A DNA stretch of 64,000 nt from Theropithecus gelada (lineage: Eukaryota; Chordata; Mammalia; Primates; Cercopithecidae). Under the pieces are notes generated by a model. It was not told the origin of the DNA. It saw only the letters and a list, made by a program, of their open reading frames with translations, and searched no databases. Both the position numbers and the translations under genes were made by a program. The stretch's first letter is position 1; every line of letters begins with the position of its first letter. Positions 10,965 to 22,177 of this stretch are shown in pieces. Location of the stretch: positions 148,573,377 to 148,637,376 of the forward strand of contig NC_037689.1 of assembly GCF_003255815.1 (NCBI RefSeq), written 5' to 3'.

Positions 10965-11925
10965 TTTTATCTGTACGTGTTCCCAAGAAGTATATTGTTT
11001 AGTTTTAGTTGTTTTTAACTTAATAAAAATGTTACGCTGTATACAATTTTTGGCACTTTTTTCACTTAATATATATTGCTAAGATTCATCCATATTGTTG
11101 TGTGTGGCTATAGCTAATTTAAAAATAGCTGTATAGTAATAATCCATTGAGTAAAAGCAACTATGATATATATATTCCTGCTCCTGTCTGTGGACATTTA
11201 GATCATAGTTCCAGATTTTTGGTATTATGAATGGTGTTGCTATGAATATTCTTGTATATGTCTTCTGATGCAAAGGTACATATGCACACAATCATTGAGA
11301 AGTGGGATTTGTTGTCAAAGGCTATGTGAAGTGTTAAGCTTTACAAAATGATGCTGAACTAATTTTCAAAGTGATGTACCAATTTGTATTCCTATCAGAA
11401 ATACATAAGAGCTCTTATTGAACTGCATCTTCTCCTACACTTGGTATTATCAGACTTCTTAATTTTTGTCAATTTGAATGGATATAAAATAATATCTAAT
11501 GTTTTCTTGATTTGCATTTCCCTGATCAATAATAAAGTAGATATTGCACGTTGATGATATGTGTTTTTTTTTCCTGTGAAATGCCTGCTAACATCCTTTG
11601 TCTATTTTCATTGCAAGGCTTATCTATTTCTTAATGATTTCTGGTTCTTTGCCTTAGATATTTTGTTGTTTGTATGTGTGGCAAAAATCTTTCCCAGTCT
11701 GGAACTTATCTTTTCATTTTTACTATGGTGTCTTTTGAGGAACAAAATTTCTTGATTTATCAATCTTTTCTTAGTGCATTTTGAGTGTTGTTTAATAAAG
11801 TCTTCCCTACCCCCAAAGTCAGAAAGCTATTTTCTACTAAAAGTTTTAAAGTTTTGTTTTTGATATTTAGGCATTTGATCCATCTAGAGTTAGTTGATTA
11901 TTGTGTATAGATGGAGTAAAATATC
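10965..11925 (-). mobile_element. L1M 3' part of ORF2 (antisense)
   Basis: TTCACTTAATATATATTGCT, TGGACATTTAGATCATAGTT, CTTGATTTGCATTTCCCTGA and GATCCATCTAGAGTTAG follow the antisense ORF2 C-terminal order. Confidence 0.82.
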
Positions 11926-12017
11926 TGGAAGCATATAGATACCCAACATCTCACAGTGGTGACCTCTGGAGGGTGGGAAAGTTGAGGAAAACTTTCCATT
12001 TTTTGTTTTTATATTTT

Positions 12018-12315
12018 TATTTTTTATATTTTGAAGACGGAGTTTCACTCTTGTCCCCCAGGCTGGAGTGCAATGTTGTGATCTTGGCTCACTGCAACCT
12101 CTGCCTCCCGGGTTCAAGCAATTCTCCTGCCTCAGCCTCCCGAGTAAGTGGGATTACAGGCACATGCCACCATGCCTGGCTAATTTTTGTATTTTTAGTA
12201 GAGACAGGGTTTCCCCATGTTAGCCAGGCTGGTCTCAAACTCCTGACCTCAACTGATCCACCCGCCTTGGCCTCCCAAAGTGCTAGGATTATAGGTATGA
12301 GCCACCACATCCAGC
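12018..12315 (-). mobile_element. AluS-like SINE
   Basis: AT-rich tail, then GACGGAGTTTCACTCTTGTC to CCACATCCAGC. It lies directly against the next Alu. Confidence 0.9.
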
Positions 12316-12610
12316 TATTTCTATCTTTTTAGGGACAGTTTCTCACTCTGTCACCCAGGCTGGAGTGCAGTGCTGCCATCGTGTCTCACTGTAGCCTCGA
12401 CCTCCTGAGCTAAAGTAGATCCTCCTGCCTCAGCCTCCCCAGCAGCTGGGACTACACGTGTGCACCACCATGCCTGGCTACTTTTCATTTCTTTTGTAGG
12501 AATGGAGTCTCACTATGTTGCCCAGGCTGGTCTTGAACTCCTAGCCTCAAGCAATCCTCCTGCCCTGGCCTCCCAAAGTGTTGGGATTACAGGTGTGAGC
12601 CACCACACCG
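12316..12610 (-). mobile_element. AluJ-like SINE
   Basis: GGGACAGTTTCTCACTCTGT to GAGCCACCACACCG, more diverged than its neighbour. The younger AluS probably landed in or next to its 3' tail. Confidence 0.88.
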
Positions 12611-13043
12611 ATACTCCATTTTATAAAAATGTATTTTTAATCAAAGTGATATGTGCATGCAATTAAAATCATGGCACTTTCAATATAAGTGGACTGACAC
12701 TGAAAAACAGCAGGTCTCACTCTCCTCCGCATTCCCGAACATCGCTCTCCAGAGATAGCAAAGTTCAAACCATAGCTGTTTCTACAGATATCAACCCCAT
12801 ATGTTTAAAAGAATGTTCCTGTGCTGTTTTAGATAGCATTTATTAAGATCCTACTACATAAAATGAGAAGTTATCTCTCTCATGATGCTGCTGCCCCATA
12901 ATTCCTCTTCCTCTTGCACCAAATATAGTTCTATCCTGATCTTTGGCGAAATAAATATTCAGTGTTTAAATTATTATGACTATGTAGATACTATTCACAC
13001 GTGAGCCACACAGTGAACTACAATGATCTTTTCTTTCATATTA
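12611..13043. other. Unrecognised sequence
   Basis: No gene or named repeat is seen. The CTCCTCCGCATTCCCGAACATCGCTCTCC part (12,723-12,751) is more GC-rich than its surroundings. Confidence 0.35.
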
Positions 13044-13646
13044 CAGCAGGTCATTGAATAACATCCTTTCATTCAATGATGTTTCATTATAATGCTAAAG
13101 AGAAAAATAATTGGTCCCCGACTGAGGTCACAATCTGTGTGGGGTTGGCATGTTCTCCCCATGTCTTCGTGGATTTTCTCCAGGTACTCTGGTTATCTTT
13201 AACATCCCCAAATGTGCTAGTTAGGGTCATTGGCAATTCTAAATTGTCCCAGTCTGAGCGAGTGTGGGTGTAGGTGAGTGCCCCCTGCAAAGGGGTGGCG
13301 TCCTGTCCAGGGTCAGTTCCTACCTTGTGTCCTGTGCTGCCAGGATAGGCTCCAGTCATCCACGACCCTGAACCGGAATAATTGAGTAAATAATTATTCC
13401 ATTTGTTTTAATTATTTTTTCTCAAATACGTGAATAGCTCACATTTATTTCAATGTTTAATATTAGAAGTGTTTTGAGTCTTTATTTAGAAGTTTGGTGA
13501 TGTTTTTGTGACCAGAAATATGGCATAGGAGCTTAACTCTTGTTTATATCAATTAGCCTGTGGGAAAATTGGTTTTGTTATATGTCATTTCACTTGAGGT
13601 CACAGTTACCAAGAACCTATCAATGACATTAAGTGAAGACTTACTG
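13044..13646. mobile_element. Tigger-type (TcMar) non-autonomous DNA transposon
   Basis: The left end CAGCAGGTCATTGAATAAC and the inverted right end CAGTAAGTCTTCACTTAATG are related termini of the CAGTAGGTC type found in Tigger/MER44-like elements. TA precedes the left end. About 600 bases with no transposase frame. The interior (13,130-13,375) carries TGTGGGGTTGGCATGTTCTC and GGATAGGCTCCAGTCATCC blocks that resemble vertebrate V-SINE/LINE tail text. Confidence 0.65.
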
Positions 13647-13954
13647 CCCAATAAACTTTTTGGTTTTTCCTGGAGTCAATATTTACTTCATTTAATTCAT
13701 TTGCTTTTGCTTTCTCTGCACCTATGATGAAGTTTTTCTTCTACACTTTCTAGGCAGAGATGTAATTTTTTTTCCAATATAGCCAAGCACATTAAGTTAG
13801 GTTGCTTATTTTTTACCCTTGGAGGATGCCTTCCTTTAACAGCTTCTCCATTTTCCTGCTCCAGTTTGCACTAGTCATACTGGGCATTTCCTTCTCCCTC
13901 TTTCTTTCCTATTTTCCTAGATCCGATATTGTGTTCTTTTTGTCTTAATTCTTT

Positions 13955-14358
13955 TTTTTTTAAGTTTGGAAAGGAGAACTTTATTTCTTTTTCTTATTTA
14001 TTTATTTAATTATACTTTAAGTTCTAGGGTACATGTGCACAACGTGCAGGTTTGTTACATACATGTGCCATGTTGGTGTGCTGCACCCATCAACTTGTCA
14101 TTTACATTAGGTGTTTCTCCTAATGCTATCCCTTCCCCAGCCCCCCACCCCCAGACAGGCCCCAGTGTGTGATGTTCCCTGCCCTGTGTCTATGTGTTCT
14201 CATTGTTGAATTCCCACCTCTGAGTAAGAACATGCAGTGTTTGGTTTTCTGTCCTTGTGACAGTTTGCTGAGAATGATGGTTTCCAGCTTCATCCATGTC
14301 CCTGCAAAGGACATGAACTCATCCTTTTTTATGGCTGCATAGTATTCCATGGTGTATA
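13955..14358 (-). mobile_element. Truncated primate L1 (L1P) 3' end
   Basis: TTATACTTTAAGTTCTAGGG through GCATAGTATTCCATGGTG is the antisense 3' UTR and end of ORF2. TGTCTTAATTCTTT at 13,941-13,954 and again at 14,359-14,372 is a perfect 14-bp target duplication, so both edges are sure. Confidence 0.95.
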
Positions 14359-14545
14359 TGTCTTAATTCTTTATTTTGGTGGAGGACATCTTCCAGTAGC
14401 TTCTGAACAAAGGGTGCATGAGAGTTACATATTTCAGGGGATTGTATACGTTTGCATCAGGACATTGTATATACTTTATTATTCCTATGCATGTGATTGA
14501 TACATTGCTGGATATAGAATTCTAAGTTGGAAATAACTTTCTTTC

Positions 14546-14841
14546 TTTCTTTCTTTTTTTTTAGACGGGGTCTAGCTCTGTCGCCCAGGCTGGAGTGCAG
14601 TGGTGCAATCTTGGCTCACTGCAACCTTCGCCTCCCGGGTTCCAGAGATTCTCCTGTCTCAGCCTCCCGAATAGCTGGGATTACAAGCACCCACTACCAC
14701 GCCCAGCTAATTTTTGTATTTGTAGTAGAGACTGGGTTTCACTGTGTTGGCCAGGCTGGTCTCGAACTCCTGACCTCATGATCCGCCCACCTCGGCCTCC
14801 CAAAGTGCTGGGATTACAAGCGTGAGCCACTGCGCCTGACC
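14546..14841 (-). mobile_element. AluSx-like SINE
   Basis: Antisense Alu flanked by AACTTTCTTTC at 14,535-14,545 and 14,842-14,852. It is inserted in the old L1M. Confidence 0.93.
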
Positions 14842-15560
14842 AACTTTCTTTCAAAAATTTTAAGATACGCTTCTAGTGTCTTCTAGTCTCCATTGTTGCA
14901 GTTACTAAGTCTGATACCATCCTGACTATCAATCTTTTGACTTACTTTTTCTTTTCCTTTCTTGAAGCTCCTAAGATCTCATTATCATAGTGTTCTGAAC
15001 TTTCATGATGCAGTGTCTTCCTGTGGGTCTTTTCTCATTTATTTTGATGTGCACTTGGTGAGCCTCTTTCAATCTCATATCCTTCATGAAGACTCATGTC
15101 TTTCAGTTTTGAGAAATTTCATTAAATTGTTTAAAAATTATCTCCTCTAGTCTGTTTCCCCCGCTCCCCCCGAACTCTTATTAGTTGAATTTTGAACTTC
15201 TTAGATTGATGCTCCAGTTTAAAAAATATTTTCTTTCCCTTTTCATTTTCTCTCCCTGTTTCTGGGAGATTTTCTCAACTTTGTTTTCAATCTTTTTCTT
15301 GAAGTATAAATTTCAGTGATCATTATTTTAGAAATTACCAATAACTCTTTCTTTTCCTCTCTCTTTTTCCATAACCTCTTCTTTAATTGCTGTAATATCT
15401 TGCCATATCTCTCTGAGACTATTAATGTTTGCACGAGGTATGGTTTTTCTGCTTTCACTGGAATCTGTGGGGTGTATCTGGTGGGACAGACTAGAAGAAG
15501 CTTGTCAGCTGGTAGTCCTAGCATTCAGAGTTCTGGGAACTGAAGCAGGGGGAGTTTTAC

Positions 15561-16341
15561 CGATTAGTGGGTAGATTTGCTTAATCCCTCTGCACAGTGC
15601 CTGGCGTATCCCCTTTTGCCAGAGAATAAATCTCCTTTCTCCTTACTGGAGGTGTAATACCTGACTGGCTGTTATAGATGTGGGGAACTGTTCCTTAAAA
15701 GACTTTGAATTGACTCTTTTATTTTCAGCCCCATCTTTTACTTCGCCTTCCTTCATGCCTGACATCTCCAGTTCTGAAGGCTTTCTGGGTTCTGTGGAAA
15801 TCAACTTGTTTCTCCCCTCTGATGGCTTCCTCTGGCTAGCTAAGTTAGCTACCATTCCTCTCTCCACTTTCCAACCTCCAAAAATAGACAGTACCATTGG
15901 AGCTCTTTTCTTTTATTCTTTTGCCACTGTGAGCTTATAATATTTTAAAAAATCTCTGCATAGTCAATTTGAGTGAGATTTCTGGAGGAAACAATAACAA
16001 ACTCATCTGTTCAATCTGCTATACTTATCCAGAATTATTAACTAATTCTTTTTATTTTCCTTAGGACCTCTGTTACAAAGAATTGGATTAAGTTAAAACC
16101 CTTGATGTATAATGTGTTATCGCCACTGGTTTTTGCATGCCCTTTATTTGTTCACTTTAATTACTCAATTGCTATAAGGAACACCTATAATCCTTATACC
16201 CAACTTGAAAACTAAGACATTACCTGTATCTGACATCTGAATTTGTGCTTATACTCCATCCTTCTCTCTCCCACAATTCCAAGATAACCACTTTCCTTCA
16301 TGTTTATATTTATAAATCAAATGATTTAAAGTCTAGATAGA
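15561..16341. other. Unrecognised sequence
   Basis: No gene or clear repeat. The TTTACTTCGCCTTCCTTCAT area (15,735-15,935) has frames open on both strands, a composition effect. Confidence 0.35.
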
Positions 16342-16633
16342 GGCTGGGCATGGTGGTTCACGCCTGTAATCCCAGCACTTTGGGAGGCCGAGGCGGGCGG
16401 ATCACGAAGTCAGGAGTTTGAGACCAACCTGGTCAACATAGTGAAACCCTGTCTTTACTAAAAATACAAAAATTAGTAGGCCATGGTGGTTTGTGCCTGT
16501 AATCCCGGCTACTTGGGAGGCTGAGGCAGGAGAATTGCTTGAACCCAGGAGGCAGAGGTTGCAGTGAGCCGAGATCCCGCCACTGCATTCCAGCCTGGCG
16601 ACAGAGCAAGGCTCCGTCTGAAAAAAAAAAAAA
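16342..16633 (+). mobile_element. AluS-like SINE
   Basis: Sense Alu from GGCTGGGCATGGTGG to a 13-A tail. Confidence 0.9.
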
Positions 16634-16788
16634 TTAGCCAGGCGTGGTGGTGTGGGCTTGTAGTCTCAGCTATTTGGGAGGCTGAAGTGGGAGGATTGTT
16701 TGAGTCCAAGAGGTTGAGGCTTCAGTGAGCCGAGATCACACCACTGCACTCCAGCTGGGGCAACAGAGCAAGACCTTGTTTCAAAAAA
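16634..16788 (+). mobile_element. Alu right half fused to the preceding Alu
   Basis: ATTAGCCAGGCGTGGTGG through GGGGCAACAGAGCAAGACC is an Alu from the central linker onward, directly after the A-tail of the previous copy. No separate 5' end is present, giving a trimer-like structure. Confidence 0.82.
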
Positions 16789-16849
16789 CACGTATACATG
16801 TATTTACTCATGTATATAATTTTATTATATAAGTATATATATCGCTGTG

Positions 16850-18005
16850 TGATAGGTTATAATTTTTACTTCTCTTTGAACTTTATAAAAAGAGGGTCAT
16901 ACTATATGTACAGTCTTCATGGGCATGCTTTTTTTCACTTAACATGTTACAAAGATTTTTTTCACGTTATAGTTTGAGATTGTAGTACACTCATTTCACT
17001 GCTGAACGTATACCATAATTTGTTTTTCCATTCTCTGGTTGATTGTGATTTAGGTTGTTCTTGCTTCTGCCATTGCAAACAGTGCTGCTGTGAACATTCC
17101 CATACAGGCCTCCTGTTGTGCCTAGAGATATAATTGCTGCATTAGAGGGCATACAAACATTCAACTTCACAATATTATGCCAAATTGTTTTGTTTTGGCT
17201 GAGTGGTAGTACTTATTTTCACTTCCATCAGCAAAGTATGAGATTCTGTTGTCACTCATCCTCTCCAACACTTGTCAGACTTCTTAATTTTTTGCCAATT
17301 GAATGAGTGTAAATGGCATCTCACTGTAGTTTTAATTTTTCATTTCCCTGACTGCTAATGAGGTTGAGCATCTGCTCATATGGGTGTTGGCAATATGCAC
17401 TAGCTCTTCGATAAAGTGTCTGTTCGTGTCTTCTGCCTATTTTCCTGTTGAGTTGTTTGTGTTCTTCTTATTATTGATTTGTAGTTTTTAAATATACTAA
17501 TCCTTTGTCAATCATATGCATTGCCAAATATCTTCTCCAATTTTGTGGCTTGTCTTTTCATTTTCTTTTTCTTTCTCTCTCTCTCTTTTTTTTTTTTTTT
17601 TTTTGAGACGGAATTTCGCTCTTGTTGCCCAGGCTGTAGCGCAATGGTGCAATCTTGGCTCACTGCAACCTCCCCTTCCTGGGTTCAAGTGATTCCCCTG
17701 CCTCAACCTCCCAAGTAGCTGGGATTACAGGCGCATGCCACCGTGCCCGGCTAATTTTGTATTTTCAGTAGAGACGGGGTTTCACTATGTTAGCCAGGCT
17801 GGTCTCGAACTCCTGACCTCATGTGATCCACTCACCTCAGCCTCCCAGTATGCTGGGATTACAAGTGTGAGCCACCATGCCTGGCCCGTCTTCTCATTTT
17901 CTTTATAGATGATTTTTGATGAATAAAAGTTCTGCTTTTTTATGTTGTAAACTTTTCTTTTATAGTCAGCACTTTTCTAACTAAGTTAAGAAATCTGTGC
18001 TGATC
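16850..18005 (-). mobile_element. L1M ORF2 3' part (antisense)
   Basis: TTCACTTAACATGTTACAAA, CATTCTCTGGTTGATTGTGA, ACTTGTCAGACTTCTTAATT and CAAATATCTTCTCCAATTTT are antisense L1 text. An AluS splits it at 17,569-17,886. Confidence 0.82.
17569..17886 (-). mobile_element. AluS-like SINE
   Basis: Poly-T then the antisense dimer. GTCTTTTCATTTTCTTT at 17,552-17,568 and GTCTTCTCATTTTCTTT at 17,888-17,904 form a 17-bp duplication with one change. Confidence 0.93.
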
Positions 18006-18330
18006 ATTTGCCTGTTTGCTGTCAGATTCACTCTCTGTCCTCCTTCTACTCTACTATGAATCACTAGGGGCTGGCATCCTTTAGACGCTCATTACCTGCC
18101 AGTTAGGTTTGACCAATGAGATGAACTGGCATGATATTAAAAAGCAAGAGGAGGGAAAAGCCAGGATATTTTCTCCCCGTCTCTCTGCTTCGAATAGCAT
18201 CTCTGGCAGTGGCCATATATCTTCCATAGTTCCAGCGCCTGCTAGGCCACCATGTCTCTGCTCCTGCTGAGTGGTATCTTGATGCATACCAAATACTTCC
18301 CCACTCCAAGAGAAAAATATATTCATCTGC
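18006..18330. other. Unrecognised old sequence
   Basis: AGGTTTGACCAATGAGATGA and GGCAGTGGCCATATATCTTC recall an old LTR or hAT-type repeat I cannot name. No gene is seen. Confidence 0.35.
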
Positions 18331-19087
18331 AGTTCAATCGAAAAGTTTAAAGATTTTTGATATTCAAATTGTTTTTCTTTTTTCTTTTTCTGGGACGGAG
18401 TCTCACTCTGTCACCCAAGCTGGAATGCAGTGGTGTGATCTTGGCTCACTGCACCCTCTGCCTCCCGGGTTCAAGCAATTCTCCTGCCTCAGCCTCCCGA
18501 GTAGCTAGGATTACAGGTGCCGGCCACCACATCCAGCTAATTTTTTTCTATTTTTAATGGAGATGGGGTTTCACCATGTTGACCAGGCTGGTCTTGAACT
18601 CCTGACTTCGTGATCCACCCACCTTGGCCTCCCAAAGTGCTGGGATTACAGGCGTAAGCCACCGTGTCCAGCCCCTCAAAATTTTTTCTTATTTTATATA
18701 TTTTTATTTTTTTACAGATGGGTTGTCGTAATTTTGTTTCCCAGGCTGGTCTCAAACTCCTAGACTCAAGTGATCATCCCACCTCAGCCTCCCAAGTAGC
18801 TGGGATTAAAGTTGCGAGCTGCACCCAGCTTTGGTATTCAAATTTTAAATCCATATGAAGTTAATTGTGTACAATGTAAGGTAGTGCTCAAATTTAATCT
18901 TTTCATGTGGATAATCTTTTTGTTTTCAGCTCCAGTAATTGAATAATTTCTTTTCTCCTACTGTTCTATCATGCCTCCTCTCACATGTGGCAAATACCCA
19001 TAAACTTTGTGTCTAAATCAGTTACTGGCCTCTTTTTTCTGTTCCATTGGATTATTTACATCTATTTGTCCATGCACTAATTCCATT
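18331..19087 (-). mobile_element. L1M ORF2 fragment (antisense), split by an Alu composite
   Basis: GATTTTTGATATTCAAATT before and CCATATGAAGTTAATTGTGT after the insertion are one antisense L1 stretch, continuing to GTTCCATTGGATTATTTACA. Confidence 0.7.
18371..18830 (-). mobile_element. AluS plus Alu monomer within a single target duplication
   Basis: A full antisense Alu (18,372-18,673) is followed by an AT-rich linker and a second antisense left-arm-like monomer (about 18,712-18,829). TTGATATTCAAATT at 18,357-18,370 and TTGGTATTCAAATT at 18,831-18,844 flank the pair as a whole, suggesting one insertion or one Alu landing in a monomer's tail. Confidence 0.8.
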
Positions 19088-19088
19088 T

Positions 19089-19091
<3 letters not shown>

Positions 19092-19140
<49 letters not shown>

Positions 19141-19422
19141 AGACGGAGTCTCGCGCTGTGTCACCCAGGCTGGAGTGCAGTGGCGCGATCTCGGCTCACT
19201 GCAAGCTCCGCCTCCCAGGTTCACGCCATTCTCCTGCCTCAGCCTCCGAGTAGCTGGGACTACAGGCGCCCGCCACCACGCCCGGCTAGTTTTTTTGTAT
19301 TTTTAGTAGAGACGGGGTTTCACCATGTTAGCCAGGATGGTCTCGATCTCCTGACCTCGTGATCCGCCCGCCTCGGCCTCCCAAAGTGCTGGGATTACAG
19401 GCTTGAGCCACCGCGCCCGGCC
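19092..19422 (-). mobile_element. Young AluY-type SINE with a 48-base poly-T
   Basis: T-run at 19,092-19,139, then a CpG-rich antisense AluY ending CGCGCCCGGCC. TGAGTTTTTT repeats at 19,088-19,097 and 19,423-19,432. It has the AAGCC and ACTAGCC variants of the cercopithecid branch but keeps the CGCGATCTCGG form. Confidence 0.95.
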
Positions 19423-19600
19423 TGAGTTTTTTAAGTTTTATTATATTTTTAACTGATGAGTAATAATTATATTTAAAGGGTACACAGTGATAATTTGATA
19501 CATGTATACATTGTGAAATGATCAAGTCAGAGTAGCTAGCATATCCATTTCTTCAAATATTTATCATATCATGTAGTCAGAACATTTAAAATTCTCTTTT

Positions 19601-19916
19601 GGCCGGGCGCGGTGGCTCAAGCCTGTAATCCCAGCACTTTGGGAGGCCGAGACGGGTGGATCACGAGGTCAGGAGATCGAGACCATCCTGGCTAACACGG
19701 TGAAACCCCGTCTCTACTAAAAAATACAAAAAACTAGCCGGGCGAGGTGGCGGGCGCCTGTAGTCCCAGCTACTCGGGAGGCTGAGGCAGGAGAATGGCG
19801 GGAACCCGGGAGGCGGAGCTTGCAGTGAGCTGAGATCCGGCCACTGCACTCCCGCCTGGGCGACAGAGCGAGACTCCGTCTCAAAAAAAAAAAATAAAAA
19901 AAAATAAAAATAAAAT
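19601..19916 (+). mobile_element. AluYR-type SINE (Old World monkey lineage)
   Basis: Carries CTCAAGCC, CGAGACGGG, ACTAGCCGGGCGAGG and GAGATCCGGCC. AAAATTCTCTTTT at 19,588-19,600 and 19,917-19,929 is a perfect 13-bp duplication. The A-rich tail is broken by T. Confidence 0.96.
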
Positions 19917-21188
19917 AAAATTCTCTTTTGACTATTTTGAAATATACACTATATTATCATTGACTGTAGTTACTTTGCTGTGCAATAGAACACCAGAGCA
20001 TATTTTTCTTAACTGTAACTTTGTACCCATTGACCAACAGCTCCCATTTCCCCACTCACACTTTTCCCTCTTTCTTTTTTCCTTAAGGCTGAATAGTATT
20101 CCATTGTGTATATATGCCACATTTTCTTTATCCTTTCATTCACTGATGGGCATAGGTTGATTCTATATCTTGGCTATTGTGAATAATGCTGCAACAAACA
20201 TGAGCGTGCAGACATCCCTTCAGCATACCGATTTCATTTCTTTTGGATGAATTCCTAGTAGTGGGATTGCTGGATCATATGGTCGTTCTATTTTTAGTGT
20301 TTTTTTGTGTGTGTGTGTGTGTGGAAACTCCATACTGTTTCCAAAATGGCTGTGCTAATTTACATTCTCATTGACAGTGTATGAGGGTTCTCTTTTCTCT
20401 ACACCCTTGCCAACATTTGTTATTTTTGTCATTTTGATCACAGCCAATCTAACAGGTGTGAGGGGATATTTCATTGTAGTTTTAATCTACATTTCTTTGA
20501 TGATTAGAGATGTTGAGCATTGTTTCAAAATATCTATTGGCCATTTTGTGTGGTTTTTCTTTTTTTGAGTAATTTCTATTCAAGCCCTTTACCCATTTTT
20601 AAATTGGGTTATTTCTCGTTATTGAGTACTTTGAGTTCCTTGCATATTTTGGATATTAGCCCCTTGATGTATGATTTGCAAATATTTTGTCCCAATCTGT
20701 GGGTTGTTTCTTCATTCTATTCAAATTGTTTCATTTGCTGTGTAGAAGCTTTTTAGTTTGATGCAATCCCATTTGTCTATTTTTGCTTTAGTTACTTTTG
20801 TTTTTAGGTTTACATCTAATAAATTTCTGCCCAGATTGATGTCACGGAGCTTCCCCCTATGTTTTTTTCTAGTAGTTTCATAGTTGAAAGTCTTATGTTT
20901 AAATTTTTAATCCATTTTGAGTTGATTTTATACAAGTGGTGAAATAAGAGTTCATTTTCATTCTTCTGCATGTGGATATCCAGCTTCCCCAACTCCATTT
21001 ATTGAAGAGACTGTCCTTCCCCCAATGTGTGTTCTTGGCACATTTGCATAAAGCAATTAATTGTAGATATATGGGTTTAGTTCTGGGCTCTCTATACTAT
21101 TCAGTTGGTCTATGTGTCTGTTTTTATGCCAGTACCATGCTGTTTTAATTACTATATCTTTTAGTATATATATATAAATATATATATA

Positions 21189-21190
21189 AT

Positions 21191-21225
<35 letters not shown>

Positions 21226-21506
21226 TGACAGAGTTTTGTTCTTGTTGCCCAGGCTGGAGTGCAATGGCGCAATCTCAGCTCACTGCAACCTCTGCCTCCC
21301 GGGTTCAAGTGAGTCTCCTGTCTCAGCTTCCCCAGTAGCTGGGAATACAGGCATGCACCACCACGACCAGCTAATTTTGTATTTTTAGTAGAGATGGGGT
21401 TTCTCCATGTTGGTCAGGCTGTTCTTGAACTCCCAACCTCAAGTGATCCACCCGCCTCGGTCTCCCAAAGTGTTGGGATTACAGGCGTGAGCCACCGCAC
21501 CTGGCC
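21189..21506 (-). mobile_element. AluS-like SINE with a (TTTA)n tail
   Basis: The tail has become a (TTTA)n microsatellite (21,189-21,226), preceded by a TA run from 21,165. The body ends ACCTGGCC. TAGTATAT flanks at 21,162 and 21,509. Confidence 0.92.
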
Positions 21507-21902
21507 TGTAGTATATTTTAAAGTCAGGCTGTGTAATGCCTTCAGCTTTGTTCTTTTTGCTTAAGACTGCCTTGGCTATTCAAGTTCTTTTCATTGTTGT
21601 TGTTCCATATTAATTTCAAAATAGTTTTTTCTATTTCTGTGGACGGTGACATTGGAATTTTAAGAGAGATTGCAGTGAATCTATAGATTACTTTGGACAC
21701 TTTGGATATTTTAACAATATTAATTCTGCCAGTCCATGAATACAAGATATCTTTCTATTTATTTGTGTCGTCTTTAATTTCTTTCATCAATGTTTTATAG
21801 TTTTCAGTATACAGATATTTCACTTCCTTGGTTAAATTTACTTTTAAGTATTTGGTTATAGTGAGACTTGATACTTTATAGAGAAGGTCCTCCCATTTTA
21901 TC

Positions 21903-22177
21903 TTTTTGTTTTTTTTGGACAGGGTTTTGTTCTGTCACCCAGGCTGGAGTGCACTGGCATGATCACTGGTCACTGCAGCCTTGACTTCCTCCCACATCAA
22001 CTCCCTAGTAGCTGGGACCACAGGCACATGCCACCATGCCTGGCTAATTTTTTATATTTTTTGTAGCAATAGGGTCTTGCCATGTTGCCCTGGCTGATAA
22101 ACTCCTGGGCTAAATTGATCCTCCCATCTTGGCCTCCCAAAGTGTTAGAATTACAAGTGTGAACCACTCTGCCCAGC
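21903..22177 (-). mobile_element. AluJ-like SINE
   Basis: Diverged antisense Alu from GGACAGGGTTTTGTTCTGTC to ACTCTGCCCAGC, sitting at the join of two L1 pieces. Confidence 0.88.

Larger units (their letters stand above)
13660..15560 (-). mobile_element. Old L1M 3' region (antisense), interrupted twice
   Basis: Decayed T-rich text such as GCATCAGGACATTGTATATA, GCTGGATATAGAATTCTAAG and TTTCTGGGAGATTTTCTCAA fits antisense L1M 3' or ORF1-side sequence. A younger L1 (13,955-14,358) and an AluS (14,546-14,841) sit inside. Family not certain. Confidence 0.5.
19433..21900 (-). mobile_element. L1 (L1PB/L1MA type) 3' UTR and ORF2 C-terminal half, antisense
   Basis: Starts in 3' UTR text (AATAATTATATTTAAAGGGT, GATACATGTATACATTGTGA), then ATTCCATTGTGTATATATGC, GTGGGATTGCTGGATCATAT, CTTGCATATTTTGGATATTA and CATTGGAATTTTAAGAGAG. 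Two Alus (19,601 and 21,189) interrupt it. A (GT)n run is at 20,306-20,323. It lacks the upstream half. Confidence 0.88.
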
